From NCBI GenBank assembly GCA_030762935.1, contig CM060888.1, forward strand, positions 116,199,468 to 116,263,467: a stretch of 64,000 nucleotides of DNA. Reading direction: 5' to 3'. Numbering within the stretch: position 1 is the first letter of the stretch; every line of letters begins with the position of its first letter. Under the pieces are notes generated by a model. The model worked only from the letters and a program-made list of their open reading frames with translations, was not told the DNA's origin and did not search any database. Of the stretch, positions 11,589-22,539 are shown piece after piece. The position numbers were made by a program, and so were the translations under genes. The DNA comes from Hymenopus coronatus (lineage: Eukaryota; Arthropoda; Insecta; Mantodea; Hymenopodidae).

Positions 11589-11824
11589 TGCGCTCTGAGA
11601 ATTAGTCTTCTCATCTACGTCTTCTATGATGTCCCACATCTCTGTGACACTGCGGTTGCTCAGCCGTATTTGTTCTCTTAATCACGAGTGCATTCTTAAA
11701 ATACCTCATAATATTTTCTATTTAAATTAAATATCTTAAGATTTTATCTGGTTGTATTCTTTGGGATGTGATATATTTTAATAAAACCCAGAACACGTCT
11801 TAGGAATTTTATTTCTAACGTTTC

Positions 11825-11891
<67 letters not shown>
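11825..11891. repeat. (TTA)n microsatellite
   Basis: About 22 units. Such arrays often mark tails of the SINE-C type here, but no SINE body adjoins this one. Confidence 0.97.
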
Positions 11892-11893
<2 letters not shown>

Positions 11894-12321
11894 TAATTTT
11901 ATATTACATGTGTTATTAAGAAACTGCAATGAATATTTAAGTTCACCATTGGTTCTTTTGTGTTTTTACTGTGTACTACTAATTTAATGGTTGTCTTTCT
12001 TTAATTCATTTTCCGCTTTTATTTCTATCTTTAATATTTATAGCTCTGAATTTGTTGAAAATGTTATTGTTTATATGATGTGTTATACTACTAAGTATTT
12101 ACCAAGAAATGCGTTGTTTCTATATTTTCTGATGAAATGTTTTATGTTTCTCCAAATTTCCATGTAGTAGAAGTGTGAACATGTGTAAAAGTGTTTTTGT
12201 AGATAAACTTGATCCGTGCAAATAATTTGACCACTCCAAACATAATTGTATCCAACATGGTAACTTCTGGTTTTAAAATGACTGCTTAACTATGCTTGCC
12301 ATTCTGCAACAGCTGCATACA

Positions 12322-12322
<1 letters not shown>

Positions 12323-12365
<43 letters not shown>
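12323..12365. repeat. (TA)n microsatellite abutting a mariner end
   Basis: Pure TA run immediately followed by mariner terminal sequence. The same arrangement is seen at 46932-46980 beside the second rearranged mariner. Confidence 0.95.
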
Positions 12366-12368
<3 letters not shown>

Positions 12369-12410
12369 TATAAATAAAAGCCAAGTTCATAGAAAACAAT
12401 TATTTTATTA

Positions 12411-12689
12411 CTAAAACTTTTGTACACTTTGGTTACTTTTCAACATAATCACCGAAAAGATTAAGACGTTGGTTTGAAAGTGCTGCCCTCCTTGCCAAGT
12501 CTTCAGTTCAGGGAAAAGGTGAAAATCGCTGGGTGCCAGTTGAACACTGTACGGCGGATGATCGAAAACGTTCCGTTGAAATTGTTCAAGGAGCCGATGG
12601 GTTGTGCCAGCAGTGTGTGGACGAGCGTTGTCATGGATCAACAGCATTCCTCTTGTTTGTTTTGAATGGCTCACCGCAAATGTCGTCAA
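12411..12689 (-). pseudogene. Mariner transposase catalytic fragment
   Basis: The translation has LLIHDNARPHTAGTTH (second catalytic Asp) and LAPSDFHLFPELK (third catalytic Asp) with exactly 34 residues between the two aspartates, the D34D signature of mariner. After GGQHFQTN the frame jumps into the 3' terminal sequence: the C-terminal part (EDLQ... to RYDKC) is missing from this arm and appears on the opposite strand. The N-terminal DNA-binding domain is absent. Not functional. Confidence 0.85.
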
Positions 12690-12690
12690 G

Positions 12691-12825
12691 TGCGAAGATC
12701 TTCAAAGCAGCGTCAATGCTCATTTGAAATCATTGGCGGCAACATTTTTTGAAGCGGGTATTGCAAAGTTTGTGCACAGGTACGATAAATGTTTCAATCT
12801 TTTCGGGGGTTATGTTAAAAAGTAA
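12691..12825 (+). pseudogene. Mariner transposase C-terminus, inverted relative to its catalytic part
   Basis: Translation reads EDLQSSVNAHLKSLAATFF, then EAGIAKFVHRYDKC, then NLFGGYVKK and stop, the standard mariner C-terminal end. It lies on the strand opposite to the neighbouring D34D fragment. Confidence 0.8.
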
Positions 12826-12925
12826 CCATATGTGTACAAAACTTTTAGTAATAAAATAATTGTTTTCTGTGAACTTGTCTTTTATTTATTGCGTATCGGA
12901 GGTTGAAAAAAAAAACGGCCCCGTA

Positions 12926-12930
12926 CACAG

Positions 12931-12993
<63 letters not shown>
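12926..12993. repeat. (CA)n-(TA)n compound microsatellite
   Basis: CA run then TA run between two mariner terminal fragments. Confidence 0.95.
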
Positions 12994-12999
<6 letters not shown>

Positions 13000-13031
13000 A
13001 GTCTATTGGAGGTTGAAAAAAACGGCCCTTG

Positions 13032-13522
13032 TATATATGTATAGAGAGAAAGAGAATGAGAGAGAAATGTGCATAATTGGACATATTTCCAATTAGAATA
13101 TACTATTATTACCTCATTTAATATATTATATGTTAAATAAGGTTATTTAATTAGTATAAAGCAAGTTCTCCAATGAAACTGGGTCAAATACCATCTCCAT
13201 TGTACTGACTCTTACGTAAATAATGAATTCTAAACATTCCAGTGTAAACAAAAGAGTAATTATTAAAAATAAATTTGTTAGTTAATTATATTTTGAAATT
13301 TTAACAGTTTTAATATACAAACCAAATAAATGCTTTAGTTTTCCAGGTTATAAAATGGATAATTATTATATGTTGCATTCATATAGTATTCTCTAGTTGA
13401 TTTATTTAAAATATCCCTATAAAAGGTTCTTCTTCTGTCAACTTGTTGTTAATCGAGATAAACTTACATTACGTATTTGTTGAAGGTATAAGGGAAATAT
13501 ATGTAGTAGGTTTAAGGTATAG

Positions 13523-13561
<39 letters not shown>

Positions 13562-13917
13562 GTTTGCATAACCATGAGAGATGAAGTGATTAAATACTTA
13601 TGAGTTGAAAAGACTATATGGTACTTGAAATGTCAAACAATTAATACAAAATATTCCTAAATTATTAATAAGATGATAAGTTGTATTAAGTTATGTGTTT
13701 TAACGCGATATGCATTTTTATACAGTTTCGGCTTAGTAATTGTACAGCATTTGCTCAGAAAGAAGACTATCTCTATGCCTAGCAGGTCCAAGACATATAT
13801 TTTATTTATTATGGAAATCTCTTAAACATCATATATTTCATCATAATCATTAGAGTCATTTATAAAAACAACAAAAATAACGAAACGTGTACATTTAGTT
13901 TGCGTTAGGTGGCATTT
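13032..13917. other. AT-rich stretch with a (TA)n run
   Basis: Contains (TA)n at about 13524-13559 and a short GA-rich run near 13043-13067. No genes or recognised elements. Confidence 0.6.
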
Positions 13918-14064
13918 TTTTGAAAATCTTCGTGTTGCATCCTTGGAAGAAGAACTCAAATACCAAGATTCCAGTTAACGAATTTTCATTTTTGAGCTAG
14001 GCTGCATGTAGACAGGTAGACACATATACGAGTTCGTTCTTCATTTATTTTCAAAGCCTTATAT
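13918..14064 (-). mobile_element. Family H fragment, head to head with the next copy
   Basis: Body segment (GAAAATCTTCGTGTTGCATCC, then TTTTTGAGCTAGGCTGC) read on the minus strand. Its head is missing where it meets the plus-strand copy at 14069. Confidence 0.75.
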
Positions 14065-14068
14065 ATTT

Positions 14069-14917
14069 ACTTTCTCTATACGTGCTATGTACATAGTGTA
14101 TAAAGAAGGTATTGCATTGTACCCAAATATTCGATACCGAGATTTCACCGGAAATTCATGTTTTGAGACTACCTGAATCCAAAAAAAGCATTTTTAGATA
14201 AATGTCCGTGTGTGTGTGTGTCTGTCTGTGTGTATGTGTAGCTGAGCTCAAAAACGAAAAGACTGATAAATACCAAACTTGGTATTGAAGTTCCATACAA
14301 GAAGATTTTAAGGAAAATCCCCCCAACCCCAACTACCCATCACATGGAAAAATTTCCGAAAATTTTGATTTTCTAAAAAATGGCTCTAACGATTTTGATT
14401 AAAATATCATATATTAAAGATATATACCGACAAATAATATGTATATATTGATTTTCTGGGAATAGCCTCTGAAGACTACTTCATTCTGGATGAATTTTAC
14501 GGAATTTTGTGTAACTGGTAAACCGTAAGACATAGACAAAAACTTACCACACAGAAAATGTAGAGCGCATTAAAACACACAATTTATGCTACATATTACA
14601 TATTATACATACATTTTTTTCGTGGAGTTGATCGTTTTCGAGATACTCCTTGTTTTTGGTTTCAGCTTTAAAACTTACAATTTTCTCATACAGGAATTTA
14701 ACAATTGCTGTCCATACAAAGGAACTTCAGTCACATAGCAACCATCTTGTGCTATCACTTTAACCTATGGTGCTCCCTTATTTTGCTTCTACTTACATGG
14801 AAGCAAGTAATAAGACTATTTCTGCTAACTTAGCATGAAGTAAATAGAAGCATAAACTTTTTAACAAAATTTTGTTGCAGAGATATAGAGAAAGTCATAT
14901 GAATGGATTATATCAGT
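14069..14917 (+). mobile_element. Family H element, near full length
   Basis: Head ACTTTCTCTATACGTGCTAT followed by the mirrored half, GT tract at about 14209-14240, full body, and tail TATAGAGAAAGTCATATGAATGG ending near CAG. The terminal hairpin is weakened by substitutions. Confidence 0.92.
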
Positions 14918-15489
14918 TTTTTTCTGTAAAATCTAATTTTTTAGTGAAATACAATATTTTCTCTGGGTGATAGTGAATGCAATAAAACGTGTTTAAATTA
15001 TTAATTACTGTTTATTAGACAATACATAAGAACGATAATTATTTTATTCAAGAGCATACCATCGTGTAAAATATGTATGAACCAAAGGAAACGCATTATG
15101 CCAGTTACAATTTTGTCTGAAACGTTTCAGTGTTTTTGTTATCTGTATTATTTTTTTAGGTTAATATAGATTTTCGTCTCTACCCATTGTTAGGCTTCAA
15201 AGAATTTGACTATAAAGTATAACCCTATAAATGAGAGGAAATGAAAAGACACTCAAAATGAGTGGGTAATGATGTGGAATGTCATTTCGTGGAAGACTGG
15301 TCAACCATGAAACGTCTCAACACCTGTCGGCTGTAACACCTGCTCTTAAAATCACACATTGAGCTGATTGTGTTAGAATAAGAACAATTAAATAAAAATG
15401 CGTAAAATTAAAAAAAAAACAAAAAAAAAAAGACTTATTCATTACATTTACCTAACTTTGTTTATTTATTCTGAACCAAGCTTTTCATA

Positions 15490-16000
15490 AAAGTCTTATT
15501 GCCATAACTTATAAGAACAGAGGTTAATTTTAGCAAAAATTGTTTTATTACATATTTCTTGTAGGTACAAGGGGAATTTGGGGGATGAAAACAAAATAAC
15601 GACTTCCCGATTGAGAATAGGTATTGGAAACCTGTAACATGGAATATCCCAAAAATAGTTCATTCTACAAAAAATGTATTGACATAAATCGTGTGCTTTA
15701 CTGACATTTGCATTCTTGTGTAATAAAAATGTGTCTATTACGTAGCCATCCAGAATGAAGAGGGCTAATCCAAGAAAATGCAAGGTATGCATTTTATTTC
15801 TCATGAATATATCTTAAACATGTATTTTAATCAAAATCGTTAATCATTTTGAGAATCTGAACATTTTGAGACAATCAATATTTGAAATATTTTTCATGTA
15901 AAGAGTAGTTTTGGGTGCGGACATTTTCTAGAAAATCTTCGTGTCCTATTCTTGGAAAAGATGCTGAATTTAAATATCAAGTTTGGTTTTAACTGGACTC
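15490..16000 (-). mobile_element. Family H element, strongly diverged
   Basis: Recognisable blocks on the minus strand: CATAACTTATAAG region, GGAATATCCCAAAAATAGTTC, TTTTAATCAAAATCGTTA, CATGTAAAGAGTAGTTTTGGG, GAAAATCTTCGTGTC. Head and GT tract are absent. It is older than most copies judging by divergence. Confidence 0.7.
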
Positions 16001-16639
16001 GTATATAATTAACTAAACTATTAAAGAATCCTTGGGCTATATACAAAAAGTTCAAGAGAAAGCTATAAGTTTTAATGTTCTTAATTTCAAAATATATTTT
16101 GATCAATATTGTTAGATATTTTTATGAATTAAAAGACAAAATTGTTGTTCCATGTAGGCAGCTATTTGCTTGTTTCCTTAAAAATGCCCAATTTAAATAA
16201 GACTGATGAATTTTTCTGGCTTTTCGTTTACAAATTTTATTCTCTCTCACACCTGGAAATATGATAATATAATACACTGTTAATTATTTGGAGTTTGCTC
16301 TAAAACTATTAGAATTGGCAGGTATTCAAATTTTTGAAATTTTGTATTTCATATTTCAAATTGAGGAACACTCCACCTCAACTTGACTTCGAATAATCAT
16401 CTAGAGAATATAAAGCTCAACTGTACACTCGTTAAGAAAACATTATGAAATCGTAAGTACTTTTTGTAAATAGAAAATAATTGATATTAGCATAAACAGA
16501 TGTTGTTCTCTTCCAGAAAAGTCCACGAAAAAGTGAGTGGCTGTTAATAGAAGTGAAACAAATGCTTTTCGAAACCTAAAAATGCACCCAAGCAACCCGG
16601 TAGATAACTCAATGAGATTAATAATAATGATGTAAATTA
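16001..16639. other. AT-rich stretch, nothing recognised
   Basis: No element or coding signal seen between the decayed family H copy and the mariner. The TA at 16638-16639 serves as the mariner target dinucleotide. Confidence 0.55.
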
Positions 16640-17815
16640 CGAGGGGCTTTCAACAAGTCCTTAGAAAGTTAAAAAAACAAACTATTTTTGGTTGAGTTTT
16701 TTTCAACATAATCTGTTTTAGCTCCATACACTTTTCCCAGCGTTTCTCCAACTGTTTTAAGCCTTCCAAAATATTATTTCGGAAGGTTCTCAAAATAGGT
16801 ATCTTTTTTTGGAGATAACCTCTCCGTTAGACGTGAATCGTTTACCACTGAGACCACTTTTTCAAGTATGGAAATAAGAAAAGTCACTGGGGGCCAAATC
16901 TGGTGTATACGGTATATGTTATAGAAATTCGGACCTAAATTCTACAATTTTCGCCACCGAAACTGCGCAGGTGTGCACCTTTGCATTGCATTGATAGAAG
17001 AGAATATTTTTCTTGATTTCTCCGTTAAACCGGTGCAATAAAGTTACATAATACTATCCATATTTAATCCTTCTTCTTTTCTGCAAGTAATTAATGTCGA
17101 TGATTCCGCGTGCATCCCAAAAAACGAGACCATCTGCAGATTAAAGTACCTTTGCCTTTTTTCATCTCTGGAGTGTAGCAATATATCTATGTTTCATCCA
17201 CAGTTATGTGTTGACGCAGAAACTCCCCAGAATTGTGACGGAAAAGGGCCAAACCGTTTTCCCAATCGATCACAAGATTGCGTTTATTCTCCATTGAGTG
17301 CAAACGCGGCACCCAATTAGCGGTGCAAAACTGAGTACTCTGTTCCTTGTAATGTGCCTCTACTATTTTGCGAACTTTGATTCGTCGATGACTCAAAACC
17401 ATATCCTGAATTTTGTCCATCACTTCGGAGGAAGTCGCTTCTACTGGATGTCCGGAACAATGTTCACCATTTGTGGATTTACGGTGACGTTTAAATTCAT
17501 TTGTCCTATTGTGGATAGTTGCAAATGCAGGAGTAGATATGCCATGAACCTCATCCAACTCGTCTTTTATCTCTTTCGGTGTTTGTTAAGCCTTTTAAAT
17601 AGAAGTGTTTAATCACCGTACGAAACTCGGTTTTTTTTTCGTCTTTCTAAAGGAGCACAATATTGTTGATTCAATTGCCTACTGCAACAAAATGTTATGG
17701 ATATAGCTGAAACTTTAACTGCCATCTAGTAAAAGATGACGGTTACTAAATACAAAAATTGTTCGATGCTACAAGTGTAATTTCTGGAATGTTCTATGGA
17801 CTTATTGAATGCTCC
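16640..17815 (-). mobile_element. Mariner element, full length but inactive
   Basis: Ends are inverted: CGAGGGGCTTTCAACAAGTC on the left and, read inward from the right, GGAGCATTCAATAAGTCC. TA flanks both ends (16638-16639 and 17816-17817), the expected mariner target duplication. The length of about 1.18 kb is normal for mariner. The transposase lies on the minus strand and is broken by frameshifts and stops. On the right it abuts a (TTA)n tract. Confidence 0.85.
16690..17590 (-). pseudogene. Mariner transposase, frameshifted
   Basis: The longest open part (17187-17558) reads DEVHGISTPAFATI, then EFKRHRKSTNGEHCSGHPVE, then MDKIQDMVLSHRRIKVRKIVE, then WVPRLHSMENKR, LALFRHNSGEFLRQ and ITVDET, where the D is the first catalytic Asp. 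This is the N-terminal two-thirds pattern of mariner transposases. Toward 16690 the C-terminus is visible in other frames (EKRW.KC... followed by QIMLKK). A deletion is apparent inside the helix-turn-helix region after KIVEA. A plus-strand open frame at 17298-17612 is its shadow. Confidence 0.85.
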
Positions 17816-17849
<34 letters not shown>

Positions 17850-17860
17850 TATTTATTTAT
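17816..17860. repeat. (TTA)n then (TTTA)n tract
   Basis: Directly follows the mariner right end. Confidence 0.9.
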
Positions 17861-17971
17861 TACATGACAAAGTTTCTAGGCCTTTGCTGATCATGACTAA
17901 TTGAATTAATTCATGTCCAAGAGAAACGGGAAGATTTTTAATCAATATTACACCTGTACCATTGGGATACG

Positions 17972-18210
17972 CGTACCCTGGGTGTTTTAACTAAAAAATA
18001 ACGTTTTTAGTAAAAATATGTAGTTACTTGTAGGCTTAGTGTCTGATGCTTAATTTAAAATTGTAGCAAATTGAAATCCCTGTTTGGGATATTTTATAAA
18101 CCAAAACCTAGAAGATAAATATGTAATTTATACAGACATAATCAAACTAAAATGTTTGCTTCGGAAACATAAGGCATTTTCAACATTGGCACTTTAGAAC
18201 CCAGGGTGCG
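17972..18210. repeat. Short inverted repeat pair, possible small DNA element
   Basis: CGTACCCTGGGTG at 17972-17984 and AACCCAGGGTGCG at 18198-18210 are inverted copies (11/13). The interval is AT-rich and non-coding. A third related phrase, TTTCAGGGTGCGG, occurs near 18346. No target duplication identified. Confidence 0.3.
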
Positions 18211-18666
18211 ACTGCTGTTGGTGACCCGCAGATATCTATCTATCGTAGCTTCTCATATTCCTCACGATGCGAATGAGCACTAATACCTTGCCTGTATCAA
18301 ACATTTCGAGTTCCTCCAACTCTGAAAGGAAACTAAAGCATCACCTTTCAGGGTGCGGAAGATTTAAATATAAACAGGAATGCAAATACTAATAAGCCGC
18401 ATAAATGAATAAACTTTACTCTTTCATCCTCTCAATTTTTCACCTTCTTCTTCTTCTTTCAAAGATTGGTTGTTATAATAATATGTTGTTCTCTTATATC
18501 CATTCACCTCTTACAAGGTGCACCCAGACCTCGTTTTCCAATGTTTTTTCTATTTTTTTTTTGTAATCTATTTTCTGTCATTCTGTCAACATGATCCTTC
18601 CAATCAGATGATAGCTTCATCCCAGCTCTTATAAATACCAGTCTCCGCAAGCTCAAACCATCAGTT

Positions 18667-18709
18667 CACCCTGAAGACGAGGAAGATGCACTTCTTCGAA
18701 ACGTTGGTG
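18667..18709 (+). ncRNA. Hammerhead-ribozyme-like motif
   Basis: The order fits a type I hammerhead: CACC (stem I), CTGAAGA, one extra C, stem II GAGGAAG / CTTCTTC with loop ATGCA (7 bp, one G-U), GAAA, a minimal AC|GT stem III, a T at the cleavage position, then GGTG pairing back to CACC. The extra base between CUGANGA and stem II, and GUU instead of GUC, argue for caution. The same architecture, also with one extra base, occurs at the 3' ends of both Penelope-like copies, so this may be the relic of another Penelope-like element's terminal region. Confidence 0.45.
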
Positions 18710-19102
18710 TCAAGCCAAGTTTTTACCTGGCTAGAAGCCCGAGAAGATTTTGAATTAACACGTCGCCAGGAAAGCTTCAGTTCTTATTTTAAATTTATTA
18801 CTGTTTAGTGAAAATTATTTATATGAAGCTATTAGACAAAAACAATCAATAAATATGCATATTTATTTATGCAATATAAAAATTATTTTATTTCTGAAAA
18901 ATCATGTTCCGCAAACATCTTCTATTTTTGTGACGACAGTCCATCATCCTAAAATGCATAGTGTAATACAACTTTTGTACAATTTAAAATTGAATAACAT
19001 TACTATTCCAGGAAATACTGTTTTAAGTGTACAGGAAGTGTGCAACTTCAGTTGGAACCACTTAAGCTCCTTCCTTCTTGACCTTTAAGACAATATCTAA
19101 AC
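18710..19102. other. AT-rich stretch, nothing recognised
   Basis: The open frame at 18855-19088 (77 codons) has no recognisable motif. Confidence 0.5.
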
Positions 19103-19410
19103 TATAATAACTCCTTGGCACGACATCTTACAAGGAACCTTGGTCCACCGCCCGGCCGCTGCGTCCCCCATCTCGGTTCCTGACAGACGTCATGGATGGG
19201 GTGCAATATTGGAGGGTGATACGTGGTCAGCGCCTTGAACCCCCCGGCCGGTTAATGCGGTCCTAATGACCTAGAGCCGTTACTTCTCCATCAAGTATCT
19301 CCTCAATTGCCCCCCCCCCAGACCTCAAGAGGCTGAGTGCACCCCGGACCAGGTACCGGAATCGAACTCAGGTCTCCCGCTTGGTAACCAGCCACGCTAT
19401 GGTGACCACA
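19103..19410 (-). mobile_element. tRNA-derived SINE, family C, copy 1
   Basis: On the minus strand the head has TACCAAGCGGGAGACCTGAG and a B-box-like GTTCGATTCCGG. The GC-rich body includes CATTAACCGGCCGGGGGG and ends GTCGTGCCAAGGAGTTAT with a short TAA tail. An expanded run of C at about 19310-19319 corresponds to a poly-G interruption of the body. Confidence 0.88.
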
Positions 19411-21240
19411 TTCAGGCAATAATGTACAGAACAAATTATTGCTTTGCTTTTTCAACGGTCACAAAATCGTTTGACCACATGTAGACTGTCATTTTGTTGT
19501 TCTAGAAATGAAGGGTATTTGCGGGACGCACATTCAAAAAACTAAGTGATGTATAAAATTACGTATTATTAATATTAATCTCAATATGTATTAATTTAAA
19601 GAAAAAAAGTCATTAATGCTCACTACAGAAGCACCCGATAAATGTATAGGAAGATGCGTTTGCGAAAAAAGTACCAAAAATAAATTCTTCGGCAAGGTTT
19701 ATTCTGCTTCCATCGGAATCATGAATGAGCCCGGCCAACGCCCTGGGAAACTACAAAGAAAAACGAAGGGTAACGCAATCTGCCATTAGAGCTGTGTAAG
19801 TGCAGCTATTAACAGTTTTTGCTATTACTTCCTGAAGGTTTTCAACAATTAGTGCTACCCTGTAATTCCAGTTTGATTTAGTTTTTGCTACTCAGACTGA
19901 CTAAGCGCTGAAACAATTTAGCAGCTGTATTTCTTAATTTCAGCGCAGGATAAGCATACTCTTTTTATTGCTATAATTTAGGTGTGGTCTAAAGCGTTCT
20001 AATTGCATCTGCAAATGCGCTTTATTAGACTTCTATTGCGTATTGTCTTTTTTCTTGATTTTGTCGGTGGAGTGTACAAATTTCTTTCATGATATCACGC
20101 ACAATATGAGTGAATTAAGCGCGTTAGCATCGGTTATTGAACTTAGACGGTATGTACAGTTTAAACTAAAAATACCAGCTACACTGTTGCCAATTAATGT
20201 GATTAGCATTTCTTAATGCAGAAACTCAGCCTAGATTAGACAAACTGTTTTAAAAGTCATATTATGTGACTATTCAGAGATTCAATCATCAACCAAGAGC
20301 AATAACTATAATCCCTCGCCGTGATATTTGTTATGTAAACTCCATTATACTAAGCACCTTTAGAATAAATTTGCAAATTAAGAATGCACCATAAAAATTG
20401 GCGAACATCTGAACATTTTTAGTACTTAATATTCTAATTTCTCTGCTACTTGCCTGTAGTTAGTGGACAACAATTGTATTGAGCCCTAAAATTCTATTTT
20501 AAGATTTCATTGGAAAGACAAGTTTTGAATACTGCTGAATAAAAAGCAATATTTTGCTACCTACAATAGATATATGAGCGAGAAATTAAAATTAAAAAAT
20601 CACACATACTGAAACTAGTAAATGAGATGAGAATGAGTCCTTACAATAATTAACAATAATACATAACAATAATTAAATTGTTAAAACAAATACGAAGCAA
20701 TGATTTAAAAGTTGTAATATGGATATGTGTACCAGCAATACTTTTGAACCACTTTTATATTCTGTGGGTGTGTAATACTTTATCCTTTTTATAATTAATC
20801 ATTCTAATATGTTAATTCTAAAATGTTAGCTGGCCATTTAAGGAAATGAATTAGCAAATTTATCTGCTATCTTAGCACAGTATGTGATGTCACTTCGTAG
20901 TATTAAAAGAATGCACGTGACCGAGAACGGTCCTTGGAACGGCACAAGTGCAGAGCATTATGGATATTTTAGTAATGATGGCAAGAAAGACTCGTGTAGC
21001 TAGTGTATTGTTTTCAACTAACCGAGGCTGAGTGTTTAAGCATGTGAGAGAGTTCTACCCAAACTTTAGCCTGTAACTCATCCTTCATTTTCTGGTATCT
21101 CCACAGTACTCGGCTATATGTTCAGAATTTTACATCGATATATGTTTGGTTTATAATATATAATTCTTTACAATTTTGACATAGCTATACGTATCTCGTA
21201 TAATAGAAGCCAACTGATGATTTGCCAGTTGAAAAGATAA
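19411..21240. other. Long AT-rich interval without recognised content
   Basis: Nearly 1.8 kb with no long frames, no family H and no SINE blocks that I can recognise. Confidence 0.55.
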
Positions 21241-21720
21241 GTGCTTTCACCCTACGTAAACATCAGAAGCTTTATCGAAAAAAAACAGCATTTCTCTAGA
21301 ACAATTCCCTGTCTCCGGAACATTCTAGAACTATCTGGAAAATTCCAGCAGCTATATAAACGAACGTGATCGCGAGTGAGCCAGCTAGGGAGATAGTGAG
21401 TGGTTCATCTTATGCGGCACAAAGTGAGGATACGACGGCTGCTGTGCTGTACAGTGAGTGCTGCTACTACAAGAGATTGAAGAGAAATGTGTTGGACTCA
21501 GCAAGTGAAAAAAAAAAAAAGAAAAGAAAAAAAAGAGGATGCTTTGGCGCGTTTCATTACGCCACCACATCCCGAACTAAACGAACTAGAATCAATTAGT
21601 GAATTGAAGTTGAGAACTTCGTAAAGAGACAGTTAAAAGTAGAAAATTAGAAACAATTTCATAAAGAATAGAACTTGAAATACCTTTATTATAATTCCCC
21701 TTTTAATAAAAACTGCTTGT
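21241..21720 (+). mobile_element. LTR-like sequence (probable solo LTR fragment)
   Basis: Downstream of the TATA box a less AT-rich leader with GTGAGTGG, GTGCTGTACAGTGAGTGCTG and GTGTTGGACTCAGCAAGTG resembles the R/U5 style of Gypsy-class LTRs in invertebrates. AATAAA follows at about 21705. No primer binding site, coding sequence or second LTR was seen, and the TG...CA ends could not be fixed. The alternative is the 5' end of a heat-shock gene, but no protein frame follows. The Lys/Arg-rich open frame here reflects an A-rich run. Confidence 0.35.
21285..21365 (+). promoter_or_regulatory. TATA promoter with clustered heat-shock elements
   Basis: Alternating GAA/TTC units, the binding pattern of heat-shock factor, occur at 21292, 21299, 21305, 21318, 21323, 21328, 21338 and 21343. 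Those at 21318-21330 form a perfect GAAnnTTCnnGAA trimer. A strong TATA box (TATATAAA) lies at 21353-21360. The order and spacing (distal heat-shock elements, TATA 8 bp after the last unit) are those of heat-shock-responsive promoters. Confidence 0.55.
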
Positions 21721-22539
21721 GCATCTTTCCATTGATGATAGCCTTCAGTAGTTGAAGGCCTTTCATTAATAAATTGTTTCATTATTTTAATCAATACAAA
21801 TTATTACTCCATCAATATAAATTTCCTACATATAACAATATACTGTTTCAGATATTCTGACTTTGTATGTTGACTTTAGCTTAGATTGAACGTCTATTTA
21901 TATTCCAGAAAAATCAATAATATGCTAGCGACTAGTAAAACCTAACGAGCAAGGAAAAACTCCAGTAATTAGTACAAATTATTTGAAATACAGCTTTTAA
22001 ACGAAGTACCAAATCTTCCAGTCTAAACTCACTTCTAAATATTTATTACAGAGAATTGTTGTCAAATGTAAAATAATTAATTACCGTTTCTAACATGAAG
22101 GTTCCGAAATTGCTTCAACACACAGAGAAGTGTTTTCCCCTAGTTGAGTGGAATTACTGCGCCATTCATAATGAGTGAGAAAATGTAGTGAACTATGCCA
22201 TGGCTCTAACTGTTGAGCTCTATTTCACGCAGGGACTGTTACAAGAAATCGCTGTGATTTGGATACTTCTCGTTGAATTGATAACTGATCTTACCACAAA
22301 TGGATTCTCGTAGTTTGTCAAACAGACATTTTAAGATGGACTTTCAATGAAGAGTTTGATGCTTCGCTTATAAGGGAAGTACGAATCTGTTCTCCAAATG
22401 TTACTAAGAATACTTGTTTTACGGCCCCTCGTATTTAAACTGCAATATATATGTAACATTTGGACGAGCGTGTGTGTGAACATGCCTTAAGCATCCACAA
22501 ATACAAAATCGTCCTTTCAGGATACAAGAAATTGTTTTT
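21721..22539. other. Unassigned DNA
   Basis: No coding sequence recognised. ACGGCCCCTCGTA at about 22424-22436 resembles one inverted end of a mariner-type element (compare CGAGGGGC at 16640), but a matching partner was not found. Confidence 0.45.

Larger units (their letters stand above)
12366..12925. mobile_element. Rearranged mariner element, copy 1 (two 3' ends facing outward)
   Basis: Both ends carry the same mariner 3' terminal sequence in opposite orientation: the left end read on the minus strand and the right end on the plus strand share GTGTACAAAA, TTTTAGTAATAAAATAATTG and GAACTTG. Between them lie catalytic-region sequence (minus strand) and C-terminal sequence (plus strand). The element therefore consists of two mariner 3' parts joined head to head, with an internal deletion in the left arm. 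An additional end fragment with GGAGGTTGAAAAAAACGGCC follows the (TA)n run at 12994-13031. Confidence 0.75.

Noticed and set aside
13043..13067. GA-rich run as a regulatory GAGA-factor site
   Set aside because: Simple-sequence context beside other microsatellites and no promoter nearby.
12845..13084. Tyr/Ile-repeat open frame
   Set aside because: Product of (TA)n and (CA)n runs. The same applies to 46780-47055.
17298..17612. 104-codon plus-strand frame
   Set aside because: Shadow of the mariner transposase on the other strand.
22424..22436. Mariner end ACGGCCCCTCGTA
   Set aside because: No inverted partner at a plausible distance and no transposase sequence, so it is kept only as a remark.
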